Source of the DNA: UBA964 sp037444685
GTDB taxonomy: Bacteria > Pseudomonadota > Gammaproteobacteria > Steroidobacterales > Steroidobacteraceae
Reading direction: 5' to 3'
DNA: 64,000 nucleotides
NCBI GenBank assembly: GCA_037444685.1
Contig: JBBILX010000006.1
Location: forward strand, 62,001 to 126,000
Shown: positions 31,631 to 40,102 of the stretch, in pieces
Layout: each line of letters opens with the position of its first letter
Numbering within the stretch: position 1 is the first letter of the stretch
Position numbers and translations under genes: made by a program
The notes under the pieces: model-generated
Told to the model about the DNA's origin: nothing
Databases searched by the model: none
Seen by the model: only the letters and a program-made list of their open reading frames with translations

Positions 31631-34600
31631 GTGCGCCCAGCCGACCGAAATCCCCAGTTCGCCCGCAGCCGCCGCCCGCCCCAGCAGGGGCTCTACGATC
31701 CGTGGTTCGAACACGACGCCTGCGGTGTCGGCTTCGTCGTCGACATCAAGGGCCGCAAGTCGAACGCGATCCTGCGCCAGGCCATCGAGGTGCTCAAGAA
31801 CCTCGACCATCGCGGCGCCTGCGGCTGCGAGGTCAATACCGGTGACGGCGCCGGTGTGCTCATGCAGATGCCGCACGCTTTCCTAAAGGACGCGGCCAAG
31901 CGCGCCCACATCACGCTGCCGGAGCCGGGGCAGTACGCCTGCGGCCTGATCTTCATGCCGCGCAACCCTACGCAGCGACGACGTATCGAGGAGGTATTCG
32001 CGCAGGTCGTGCAGTCCGAAGGCCAGGTCTACCTCGGCGCGCGCACCGTCCCGGTCAACAATTCGATGCTCGGCGAGACCGCCAAGGCCAGCGAGCCATT
32101 CATCCGGCAGGTCTTCATTGCGCGCGGCGAGGACACGCCCGACGAGGCGGCTTTTGAGCGCAAGCTCTACGTGATCCGAAAGCGTGCCTACAACGAGATC
32201 AGGGTCTCGACCGTCGGTGGCGCCGAGTACTGGTACGTCGCGAGCCTCTCCCACAAGACGCTGGTCTACAAGGGCATGCTGACGACGATGCAGCTCGACC
32301 AGTACTTCCCCGACCTGCAAAGTCCCTTGATGGAGACCGCGATCGCGCTCGTGCATTCGCGGTTCTCGACCAATACGTTCCCGAGCTGGGACCGCGCCCA
32401 CCCATACCGCTACATCGCGCACAACGGCGAGATCAACACGCTGCGCGGCAACATCAACTGGATGAAGGCGCGCGAGGCATTGCTCGAGTCCGAGGTGTTC
32501 GGCGAGGACGTCCAGAAGCTCAAGCCGATCGTCAACGTCAACGGCAGCGACTCGTCGATGTTCGACAACGTGCTCGAGCTCATGGTGCTCGGCGGCCGCT
32601 CACTGCCACACGCGATCATGATGATGATCCCCGAGCCCTGGTCGAAGCACGAGTCGATGGATCCGCAGCGCCGGGCGTTCTACCAGTTCCACTCGAGCAT
32701 CATGGAGCCCTGGGACGGTCCGGCTGCCATCGCCTTCACCGACGGCACGCAGATCGGTGCGGTGCTCGATCGCAATGGGCTGCGGCCCGGTCGCTACTGG
32801 GTCACCAAGGACGATCTCGTCGTGCTCTCGTCCGAGACGGGCGTGCTCGACATTCCGCCTGAGCGCGTGCTCCACAAGGGCCGCCTGCAGCCGGGGCGCA
32901 TGTTCCTGGTCGACACGGCCCAGGGACGGATCATCGAGGACGAGGAGATCAAGCGGCAGATCTGCAGCGAGCGTCCCTACGCCGAGTGGCTCGCCGAGCA
33001 CCTCGTCCACCTCGAGGATCTGCCACCCGCGCCCGAGGTGCCGACGCCTGAGCCCGAGACGCTGCTGCAGCGCCAGATCGCCTTCGGTTACACGTTCGAG
33101 GATCTGCGCCTGCTGATGGCGCCGATGGCGCGCGACGGCAACGAGGCGGTCGGCGCGATGGGCAACGACACGCCGCTCGCCGCGCTGTCGAAGAAGTCGC
33201 GTCTGCTGTACGACTACTTCAAGCAGCTGTTCGCGCAGGTCACCAACCCGCCGATCGACTGCATCCGGGAGGAGATCGTCACCTCCTCGGACGTCTGGCT
33301 CGGCTCCGAGGGCAATCTGCTGCAGCCGAGCCCGACCGATTGCCGCCGCGTCGAGCTCAAGGGTCCGGTACTGACGAACGAGGAGTTCGCGAAGGTGCGT
33401 CGCCTCGCCCTGCCCGGGCTCAGGGTCGGCACGCTGCCTATGCTGTTCCGCGCCGCGCGCGGTGAGCAGGGTCTCGTCAAGGCAATGGAAGAGCTGTTCG
33501 CGACGGCGCGCCGCATGATCGAAGAGGAGGAGGTCAACATCCTGATCCTCAGTGATCGCGGCGTGAACCGCGAGTTCGCCGCGATACCGTCGCTGCTTGC
33601 GGTATCGGGCCTGCACCACTACCTGATCCGCGAGGGCCTGCGCATGCGGGTCAGCCTCGCGGTCGAGACCGGCGAGGCCCGCGAGGTGCATCACTTCGCG
33701 CTGCTGATCGGCTATGGCGCGAGCGTCATCAATCCCTATCTCGCTTTCGAGACGCTCGACGGCATGATCCGCGAGGACATGCTGCCTAACGTCGACCACA
33801 GGATCGCCTGCATGAACTTTGCCAAGGCCGCGACCAAGGGCGTGGTCAAGGTGATGTCCAAGATGGGCATCTCGGCCGTGCAGAGCTACCACGGCGCACA
33901 GGTGTTCGAGGCGGTCGGTCTGCGCCAGGACGTGATCGACGAGTACTTCACGAACACGGCTTCGCGGATCGGCGGCATCGGTCTCGACGTGATCGCCGAG
34001 GAGACCTTGATGCGCCACCGCGCGGCGTTCGCCGAGCGTCCGGTCGCGACTCCCGTCCTAGAGGCCGGCGGCCAGTACCAGTGGCGCTCCGACGGCGAGT
34101 TCCATCTGTTCAATCCGGAGTCGATCCATCGGCTGCAGAAGGCCGTGCGCACGGGCAGCTATCAGACCTACAAGTCTTTTGCCGAGCTGATCGACGACCG
34201 CGCGAAGAATCTCTCGACGCTGCGCGGCCTGCTCGCCTTCAAGAAGGGTGACCCGGTGCCCATCGACGAGGTCGAGCCGGTCGAGAACATCATGAAGCGC
34301 TTCAAGACCGGTGCAATGAGCTACGGGTCGATCTCCAAGGAGGCGCACGAGACGCTCGCCATCGCCATGAACCGCATCGGCGGCAAGAGCAATACCGGCG
34401 AGGGCGGCGAGGATCCGGAGCGTTACATCCCGTTGCCGAACGGTGACTCGAAGAACTCGGCGATCAAGCAGGTCGCATCGGGCCGCTTCGGTGTGACGAG
34501 CGAGTATCTCGTCAACGCCAGGGAACTGCAGATCAAGATGGCGCAGGGCGCGAAGCCTGGCGAGGGCGGACAGTTGCCTGGCACGAAGGTCTACCCGTGG

Positions 34601-36256
34601 ATCGCGAAGACCCGGCACACCACGGCCGGCGTCGGGCTGATCTCGCCTCCGCCGCATCACGACATCTATTCGATCGAGGACCTCGCGGAGCTCATCCACG
34701 ATCTCAAGAACGCGAACCGCGATGCGCGCGTGAGCGTCAAGCTCGTGGCCGAGGTCGGCGTCGGCACGATCGCCGCCGGCGTCGCCAAGGCGCACGCCGA
34801 CGTGGTCCTGATCAGCGGCTACGATGGCGGGACCGGGGCCTCGCCGCTGACTTCGATCAAGCATGCGGGCCTGCCATGGGAACTCGGGCTCGCGGAAGCG
34901 CACCAGACGCTGGTCCTCAACAACCTGCGCAGCCGGATCGTCGTCGAGACGGACGGTCAGCTCAAGACGGGCCGCGACGTCGCGATCGCCGCGTTGCTCG
35001 GTGCCGAGGAGTTCGGCTTCGCGACGGCACCGCTCGTGACCATGGGCTGCATCATGATGCGGGTGTGCCACCTCAATACCTGTCCGGTCGGCGTGGCGAC
35101 CCAGGACCCGCGGCTGCGCGAGAAGTTCACGGGCAAGCCCGAGCACGTCGTCAACTACATGCGCTTCATCGCGCAGCATCTGCGCGAGATCATGGCGGAA
35201 CTAGGCTTCCGCCGCGTCGACGAGATGATCGGTCGCGTCGACATGCTCGAGCCCCAGGCTGCGATCGATCACTGGAAGGCGCACGGGTTCGACTTCACGA
35301 ACATCCTCTACCAGCCCGACATGGGGCCCGAGGTCGGCCGTTACCAGACCCAGCCGCAGGACCATGGTCTCGACAAGTCGCTCGATGTGACGACGCTGCT
35401 CGAGATCTGCCGTCCGGCGATCGAGCGTGGCGAGCCCGTCGAGGCCACGCTGCCGATCCGCAACGTCAACCGCGTCGTCGGCACGATCACCGGCAGCGAG
35501 GTGACGAAGCGCTACGGTGCCAGGGGCCTGCCCGACGACACGATACGGCTGCGCTTCGTCGGCTCCGCAGGGCAGAGTTTCGGCGCCTTCATGCCACGCG
35601 GCATGACCTTCACGCTCGAAGGGGACGCCAACGACTACGTCGGCAAGGGTCTTTCCGGCGGCCGACTGATCATCAGGCCCGACGAGCGGGCGACGTTCGT
35701 GGCCGAGGAGAACATGATCATCGGCAATGTCGCGCTCTACGGTGCGACCAGCGGTGAGATGTTCGTCCGCGGCATGGCTGGCGAGCGTTTTGCGGTCCGC
35801 AACAGCGGCGTCGACGCGGTCGTCGAGGCAGTCGGTGACCACGGCTGCGAGTACATGACGGGCGGCCGCGTCGTCGTGCTGGGCCCGACCGGGCGCAATT
35901 TCGGCGCCGGCATGTCCGGGGGCATCGCGTACGTCCTGGACGAGGCCGGCGATTTCCTTCGGCGCGTCAACATGCAGATGGTCGATGTCGAGCGCGTCAC
36001 CGACGCCGATGAGGCCGGCGCGCTGCGTGCCTTGATCGAGCGTCACGCGCTGTTGACGGGCAGCCGCAAGGCGCTGCGCATCCTGGAGGCCTGGCCAACG
36101 CAACTGCCTCGCTTTGCACGCGTGATCCCGAAGGACTACAAGCGCGTGCTCGCCTGCCTCAAGCGGGCACACGACCAGGGTCTGTCGGGTGACGACGCGA
36201 TCATGGCCGCCTTCGAAGAGAACTCCCGCGACCTCGCCCGAGTGGGCGGCAACTGA
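31631..36256 (+). CDS. gltB: Glutamate synthase (NADPH) large subunit
   Basis: 1541 residues, full length for GOGAT alpha subunits. Start is GTG, with GAGGAG 7 bases upstream. An N-terminal propeptide of about 30 residues precedes C31 in HDACGVGFV, the N-terminal nucleophile after processing. The amidotransferase domain is followed by the FMN-binding barrel (KTRHTTAGVGLISPPPHHDIYSIEDL). Three cysteines for the [3Fe-4S] cluster lie in GCIMMRVCHLNTCPVG, and a C-terminal beta-helix ends the protein. It converts 2-oxoglutarate and glutamine to two glutamates using electrons from GltD. gltD follows after 15 bases. Confidence 0.97.
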   Translation: MRPADRNPQFARSRRPPQQGLYDPWFEHDACGVGFVVDIKGRKSNAILRQAIEVLKNLDHRGACGCEVNTGDGAGVLMQMPHAFLKDAAKRAHITLPEPGQYACGLIFMPRNPTQRRRIEEVFAQVVQSEGQVYLGARTVPVNNSMLGETAKASEPFIRQVFIARGEDTPDEAAFERKLYVIRKRAYNEIRVSTVGGAEYWYVASLSHKTLVYKGMLTTMQLDQYFPDLQSPLMETAIALVHSRFSTNTFPSWDRAHPYRYIAHNGEINTLRGNINWMKAREALLESEVFGEDVQKLKPIVNVNGSDSSMFDNVLELMVLGGRSLPHAIMMMIPEPWSKHESMDPQRRAFYQFHSSIMEPWDGPAAIAFTDGTQIGAVLDRNGLRPGRYWVTKDDLVVLSSETGVLDIPPERVLHKGRLQPGRMFLVDTAQGRIIEDEEIKRQICSERPYAEWLAEHLVHLEDLPPAPEVPTPEPETLLQRQIAFGYTFEDLRLLMAPMARDGNEAVGAMGNDTPLAALSKKSRLLYDYFKQLFAQVTNPPIDCIREEIVTSSDVWLGSEGNLLQPSPTDCRRVELKGPVLTNEEFAKVRRLALPGLRVGTLPMLFRAARGEQGLVKAMEELFATARRMIEEEEVNILILSDRGVNREFAAIPSLLAVSGLHHYLIREGLRMRVSLAVETGEAREVHHFALLIGYGASVINPYLAFETLDGMIREDMLPNVDHRIACMNFAKAATKGVVKVMSKMGISAVQSYHGAQVFEAVGLRQDVIDEYFTNTASRIGGIGLDVIAEETLMRHRAAFAERPVATPVLEAGGQYQWRSDGEFHLFNPESIHRLQKAVRTGSYQTYKSFAELIDDRAKNLSTLRGLLAFKKGDPVPIDEVEPVENIMKRFKTGAMSYGSISKEAHETLAIAMNRIGGKSNTGEGGEDPERYIPLPNGDSKNSAIKQVASGRFGVTSEYLVNARELQIKMAQGAKPGEGGQLPGTKVYPWIAKTRHTTAGVGLISPPPHHDIYSIEDLAELIHDLKNANRDARVSVKLVAEVGVGTIAAGVAKAHADVVLISGYDGGTGASPLTSIKHAGLPWELGLAEAHQTLVLNNLRSRIVVETDGQLKTGRDVAIAALLGAEEFGFATAPLVTMGCIMMRVCHLNTCPVGVATQDPRLREKFTGKPEHVVNYMRFIAQHLREIMAELGFRRVDEMIGRVDMLEPQAAIDHWKAHGFDFTNILYQPDMGPEVGRYQTQPQDHGLDKSLDVTTLLEICRPAIERGEPVEATLPIRNVNRVVGTITGSEVTKRYGARGLPDDTIRLRFVGSAGQSFGAFMPRGMTFTLEGDANDYVGKGLSGGRLIIRPDERATFVAEENMIIGNVALYGATSGEMFVRGMAGERFAVRNSGVDAVVEAVGDHGCEYMTGGRVVVLGPTGRNFGAGMSGGIAYVLDEAGDFLRRVNMQMVDVERVTDADEAGALRALIERHALLTGSRKALRILEAWPTQLPRFARVIPKDYKRVLACLKRAHDQGLSGDDAIMAAFEENSRDLARVGGN

Positions 36257-36271
36257 TTCGGATCGACCTGC

Positions 36272-37822
36272 ATGGGCAAGCCAACCGGATTCATCGAGTA
36301 TCTGCGCGAACTGCCGCTCGACCGCAGTCCCGTCGAACGCATCGCGGACTGGAAAGAGTTCCATCAGCACATGGACGACAAGCACCTGCGCCAGCAGGCC
36401 GCGCGCTGCATGGACTGCGGAGTGCCCTTCTGCCACACGGGCAAGCTCATCAACGGCAGCGCCTCGGGCTGTCCCGTGAACAACCTGATCCCCGAATGGA
36501 ACGACCTCGTCTATCGCGGGTTGTGGCGCGAGGCGCTCGAGCGGCTGCACCGGACCAACAACTTCCCGGAGTTCACGGGTCGCGTCTGTCCGGCGCCCTG
36601 CGAGGGCTCGTGCGTGCTCGGCATCAACGCGCCGCCGGTCACGATCAAGAACATCGAGAACTCGATCATCGAACGCGGTTGGGAAGAGGGCTGGGTGCTG
36701 CCCAACCCGCCCAAGGTGCGCACCGGCAAGCGCGTCGCGATCGTCGGCTCCGGCCCGGCGGGCCTCGCCGCCGCCGCGCAGCTCAACAGCGTCGGCCACA
36801 GCGTCACGGTGCTCGAACGCGCTGACCGCCCGGGGGGGCTGCTGACCTACGGCATCCCCAACATGAAGCTCGACAAGCGGGACATCGTGATGCGCCGCAT
36901 CCGCCTCCTGGAGGAGGAGGGCGTCAAGTTCGTCTGCAATGCAAATGTCGGCGAAAACGTCGAGCCGATGCTGCTGGTCAAGGACTTCGACGCGGTCGTG
37001 CTCTGTACCGGTGCAACGCTGCCGCGCGATCTGCAGGTCGAGGGGCGGTCGCTCAGCGGGATCCATTTCGCAATGGACTACCTGACCGGCACGACCAAGT
37101 GGCTGCTCGCACGCGGGGCCGCGAAGACGGCCGCGAGGGCGGGCGGCGCCAGCGGCTTGTCGCGTCGCGCCGGCAATGGTGCCAGCGCGGCGGCGCCGAT
37201 CGACGCGCGCGGCAAGGACGTGGTCGTCATCGGTGGCGGGGACACCGGCACCGACTGCGTCGGCACCGCGATGCGACAGGGCTGCCGCAGCCTTACACAG
37301 TTCGAGATCATGCCCCAGCCACCGCTCGAGCGTGCCGCCGACAACCCTTGGCCCGAGTGGCCGCGCGTCTACCGCATGGACTACGGTCAGGAGGAGGCTG
37401 CGGCGAAGTTCGGCCAGGATCCTCGTGTCTACGTGACCACCGTCAAGCGGTTCGTCGGCGACGAGCAGGGTGCGGTGAAGGAGCTCGTGACGGTGCAGGT
37501 GCGGTGGGAACGCAACGACAAGGGCCAGCTCATGCCAGTGGAGATGCCCGGCACCGCGCGCAGCCAGCCCGCGCAACTCGTGCTGCTCGCGATGGGCTTT
37601 CTCGGTCCCGAGCAGACTCTGCTCCGCGACATGGGCATCGAGGTCGACGCGCGCAGCAATGTCGCTGCCGAGTACGAGCGGTACGCGACCAACGTCAAGG
37701 GGGTGTTCGCGGCGGGTGACTGCCGACGCGGCCAGAGCCTCGTCGTCTGGGCGATCCACGAGGGCCGCGGCGCCGCTCGCGAGGTCGATCGCTATCTGAT
37801 GGGCTCGACGATGCTGCCCTGA
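36272..37822 (+). CDS. gltD: Glutamate synthase (NADPH) small subunit
   Basis: 516 residues. N-terminal cysteines for two [4Fe-4S] clusters lie in CMDCGVPFC..GCPVNN and RVCPAPCEGSCVLGI. FAD-binding GSGPAGLAAAAQL and NADPH-binding VVIGGGDTGTDCVG follow, and the AAGDCRRGQSLVVWAI block closes the FAD site. It supplies electrons from NADPH to GltB. An Ala/Gly-rich stretch of about 20 residues (GAAKTAARAGGASGLSRRAG) near residue 285 looks like an insertion compared with E. coli. The gene ends at a good hairpin terminator. Confidence 0.96.
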   Translation: MGKPTGFIEYLRELPLDRSPVERIADWKEFHQHMDDKHLRQQAARCMDCGVPFCHTGKLINGSASGCPVNNLIPEWNDLVYRGLWREALERLHRTNNFPEFTGRVCPAPCEGSCVLGINAPPVTIKNIENSIIERGWEEGWVLPNPPKVRTGKRVAIVGSGPAGLAAAAQLNSVGHSVTVLERADRPGGLLTYGIPNMKLDKRDIVMRRIRLLEEEGVKFVCNANVGENVEPMLLVKDFDAVVLCTGATLPRDLQVEGRSLSGIHFAMDYLTGTTKWLLARGAAKTAARAGGASGLSRRAGNGASAAAPIDARGKDVVVIGGGDTGTDCVGTAMRQGCRSLTQFEIMPQPPLERAADNPWPEWPRVYRMDYGQEEAAAKFGQDPRVYVTTVKRFVGDEQGAVKELVTVQVRWERNDKGQLMPVEMPGTARSQPAQLVLLAMGFLGPEQTLLRDMGIEVDARSNVAAEYERYATNVKGVFAAGDCRRGQSLVVWAIHEGRGAAREVDRYLMGSTMLP

Positions 37823-37849
37823 AAAACATACTGCCCTGAAAAAAGAAGA

Positions 37850-37878
37850 GGCCCCGCGTTAGCGGGGCCAGGTTTTCA
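37850..37878 (+). terminator. gltBD terminator
   Basis: GGCCCCGC-GTTA-GCGGGGCC forms an 8-bp perfect stem (37850-37869) followed by AGGTTTTC. It begins 28 bases after the gltD stop and ends the gltBD transcript. Confidence 0.8.
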
Positions 37879-38374
37879 TCGACGTCCGGTCATCGCCGTC
37901 AGCGCGCGGCTTGCGCCGCAATCGACTCACTTGCGCGGGCGCAATCATTGCCGGTGGGAACGCTGGGACCGAAGCCCCGGCCCAATCCAGGCCCGCATGG
38001 GCTCATGCGTCGCGACTCCCGTCCGCCATGCAAAGGATGGCGGCTTGTCCGGGCCCGTTCCAATGCCAGATTTTCTGTTTTGAAACCTCGTCAGACACTC
38101 GAAATACCGTGCGGCACAAGTCCAACAAACTCGTCGATCGGGGATCGCTCTCACCTCTCGCTAAGAGAAATCAATCAGTTAGCAGAGCTGCGCCGCAACC
38201 ACGCTTGTGAAGTATAAACAACGTTGATGACGGTGGCATGTCCGAAATCTGCGACATCGGCCTCGGTTTGTACGGATGGCTTTGGCGCCGGCCGGGTGTG
38301 TGCGAGGCCGCCATGACCGCGCCGGGCTGCCGGCGCGGTCCATGGGTCGCCGAACCGTGTCGGGTCGGAACTTC
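37879..38374. other. Convergent intergenic region without a recognisable gene
   Basis: About 500 bases between gltBD and a minus-strand gene. The stretch 38080-38230 is visibly more A+T-rich than its surroundings (for example TTTTCTGTTTTGAAACC, GTATAAACAACGTTG). Short open frames on both strands lack ribosome-binding sites and family features. A strong hairpin with 11-bp arms (GACCGCGCCGG / CCGGCGCGGTC, 38315-38340) lies 35 bases from the end of the minus-strand gene and may act in its termination, although there is no T-run. Nothing here resembles a tRNA or an insertion sequence. Confidence 0.5.
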
Positions 38375-39145
38375 TCAGGGGCCCCAGTGCGGCCCGCGCG
38401 AAAGCTCGACGAGTTCGTAGTGCGTCTGCATGTAGCCGGCCACGCCGCCCTTCAGGAACAGGTACTCGCCATCCGCGGTGCACCAGACGTCGTAAGGAGG
38501 GTGCTCCTGAGGCAGCTCGGGGTTGGCGACGAACCGGAAATGCAGCGCGTCGAAGTCGCCAGCGCCGACGGTGATCCGCTCGGTGCCGACGAACACGATG
38601 TTCAGGCCGATCGAGAACAGCATCGGACCGGTGGCGCCGCGATGATCTGGCGATGACAGCAACATTTGCTCGATGCGTTGCACGTCGCCGGGCCTGCTCT
38701 GATCGATGAGCCGCAGATGCCATGCATCGCAGGCGATCGCGTGGTTCTGGAAGGTCACGAGCGGGCGCTCGAGATCCATGGTCTGCGAGACGCGCCCCTC
38801 GACCGCTGTCCAGGCTTCGCACTCGGCGAACTTCGGATGAAAGCGGAACCAGCCCGACCCCATGAACCGGCTCCCCACCGAGAGGCGCACGAAGCAGTCG
38901 GTCGGCATCCAGTTTCGGTCGAGCGAGTAGGTAATGTCGCGCATCACGGAGGGTCGGTCGTCGATCTCGCAATGTGCGCTGCAGGTCCGGGTGCCGTCGG
39001 CGTGCACGTCGATCCGGAAATACTCGCGACCGCGCTCCTGCCCGAGCCGCTCGGGTTTGCGGCTCGTATAGAGGATCTTGCCCATCACGCTGCGGTGATC
39101 ACGCTGCAGGATCGGCAGGACGCTGGCGGTCTTGGTCTCGCTCAT
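38375..39145 (-). CDS. Conserved-type hypothetical protein (256 aa)
   Basis: 256 residues, no signal peptide or membrane helix; not recognised with confidence. Sequence patterns suggest a mostly beta-strand barrel: GKILYTSRKPERLGQERGREYFRIDVHADGT, RDITYSLDRNWMPTDCFVRLSVGSRFMGSGWFRF, GPMLFSIGLNIVFVGTERITVGAGDFDALHFRFV. The later block, followed by PPYDVWCTADGEYLFLKGGV, is reminiscent of DUF3108-type lipid- or polymer-related proteins. GAGGAA lies 7 bases before the ATG of MSETKTASV. It is transcribed away from the PEP-CTERM gene, with a hairpin between them. Confidence 0.7.
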   Translation of the reverse strand: MSETKTASVLPILQRDHRSVMGKILYTSRKPERLGQERGREYFRIDVHADGTRTCSAHCEIDDRPSVMRDITYSLDRNWMPTDCFVRLSVGSRFMGSGWFRFHPKFAECEAWTAVEGRVSQTMDLERPLVTFQNHAIACDAWHLRLIDQSRPGDVQRIEQMLLSSPDHRGATGPMLFSIGLNIVFVGTERITVGAGDFDALHFRFVANPELPQEHPPYDVWCTADGEYLFLKGGVAGYMQTHYELVELSRGPHWGP

Positions 39146-39278
39146 GCGCGGGTTCCTCGGGGGCTTGGCCCGCGCATCATAACGGCTCGAGGTTCCCCAT
39201 CCGCGACGGTCGCTGCCGCGGCGCGCGGTGTGGACATGCAGCGCGCACCGCCGCGGTGGCGCGAGCCCCAAACGCGGA

Positions 39279-39302
39279 GGCCCCACGGCTTCCCGTGGGG
39301 CC
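39279..39302 (-). terminator. Hairpin terminator downstream of the PEP-CTERM gene
   Basis: GGCCCCACGG-CTTC-CCGTGGGGCC (39279-39302) forms a perfect 10-bp stem. On the minus strand it is followed by TCCGCGTTTGG, so the U-tract is weak. It lies about 64 bases after the PEP-CTERM stop and probably ends that transcript. Confidence 0.55.
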
Positions 39303-39365
39303 CCTCGAGTCTCGCTCGGAGTTTGCGTCGAAGCGGGCTGCCTCGCTCTATCGGTCCGCCCGCCC

Positions 39366-39920
39366 TCAGGCCGCGCGGCGGCGGCGTGCGGCGAACCCGA
39401 TCGCGAGAAGGCCGGCTGCGATCAGACCGAGCGCGCCGGGCTCACTGACGGCGGCAGTGCGAACCGTGGCGAGCGTTCCGAGGTAGCCGACGCTGCCGGA
39501 GTTGCCGTGCGACCCATTGTAATCGTAGACATTGACGCCGATCGTCAGCCAGTAGCTGCCGCTGTTGATGCCGGCGAAACTGAACTGATTCAGGGTTCCG
39601 TTCGGGGTCCCCTGCGAGGCGAGCAGCGACGAGCCATTCCAGAGCCCGATGTTGGTCAGGTCGACGCCCATGTTCGACGAGAAGTCCCACTCGAACACCA
39701 GGCCGAGCGCATCGGCGGAGTGGTTCAGGCTGAAGCTGTAGCAGTCCGTGTAGCTGCCCGGCCGACTGAAGCTGTTGCCGAACACCGCGACGTCGGGCGG
39801 CGTCAAATCGCCGAGCGACTGGTCATTGCAGGTACCGATCGGGCCTGCGACTGCCGGGGTCACGAGACCGCCCCAGGCGAGGGCGACAGCAGCGATGGCG
39901 TGGATCCAGATCGACTTCAT
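39366..39920 (-). CDS. PEP-CTERM sorting-domain protein
   Basis: 184 residues. Residues 1-25 are a signal peptide (ALAWGGLVTPAVA). The middle is Ser/Gly/Asn-rich with beta-strand character (CYSFSLNHSADALGLVFEWDF, SGSYWLTIGVNVYDYNG), typical of secreted surface proteins. The C-terminus is a PEP-CTERM tripartite signal: SEPGALGLIAAGLLAIGFAARRRRAA, with S-E-P at the motif, a transmembrane helix and a basic end. Exosortase would cleave and anchor it in the exopolysaccharide layer; no exosortase is in the window. AAGGA lies 7 bases before the ATG. A consensus sigma-54 promoter sits about 55 bases upstream. Confidence 0.85.
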   Translation of the reverse strand: MKSIWIHAIAAVALAWGGLVTPAVAGPIGTCNDQSLGDLTPPDVAVFGNSFSRPGSYTDCYSFSLNHSADALGLVFEWDFSSNMGVDLTNIGLWNGSSLLASQGTPNGTLNQFSFAGINSGSYWLTIGVNVYDYNGSHGNSGSVGYLGTLATVRTAAVSEPGALGLIAAGLLAIGFAARRRRAA

Positions 39921-39974
39921 ACCGAAGTCCTTACGATTTCAGTCGCGGCCGGTCGCCGCGCTCCTCCTGTGCGT

Positions 39975-39990
39975 AGCAAAGCCCGTGCCA
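39975..39990 (-). promoter_or_regulatory. Sigma-54 (RpoN) promoter of the PEP-CTERM gene
   Basis: Reading the minus strand: TGGCACG-GGCT-TTGCT, a perfect match to the RpoN consensus. Transcription should begin near 39963, giving a leader of about 43 bases. An inverted repeat GCAGCA-CCCA-TGCTGC (40039-40054) lies 49-64 bases upstream of the -24 element. That is about the same distance as the palindrome upstream of the promoter at 14323, although the two palindromes differ in sequence. Confidence 0.82.
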
Positions 39991-40102
39991 ACGGCCAGCC
40001 ATCTGGAAAATATCCTATATCTCAATTGGTTGCGTAAAGCAGCACCCATGCTGCGCCGCCATCCATCGCTGGACTGTCAAATCTTCCAACATCGACCGGT
40101 TC

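Noticed and set aside
32600..34018. 472-aa minus-strand ORF
   Set aside because: Antisense shadow of gltB with no domain.
35201..37759. 852-aa minus-strand ORF under gltB/gltD
   Set aside because: Antisense shadow of gltBD; Arg/Asp/Ala-rich composition and no ribosome-binding site.
38315..38340. Strong hairpin as a terminator of the 256-aa gene
   Set aside because: No T-run on either side; kept only as a comment in the intergenic entry.
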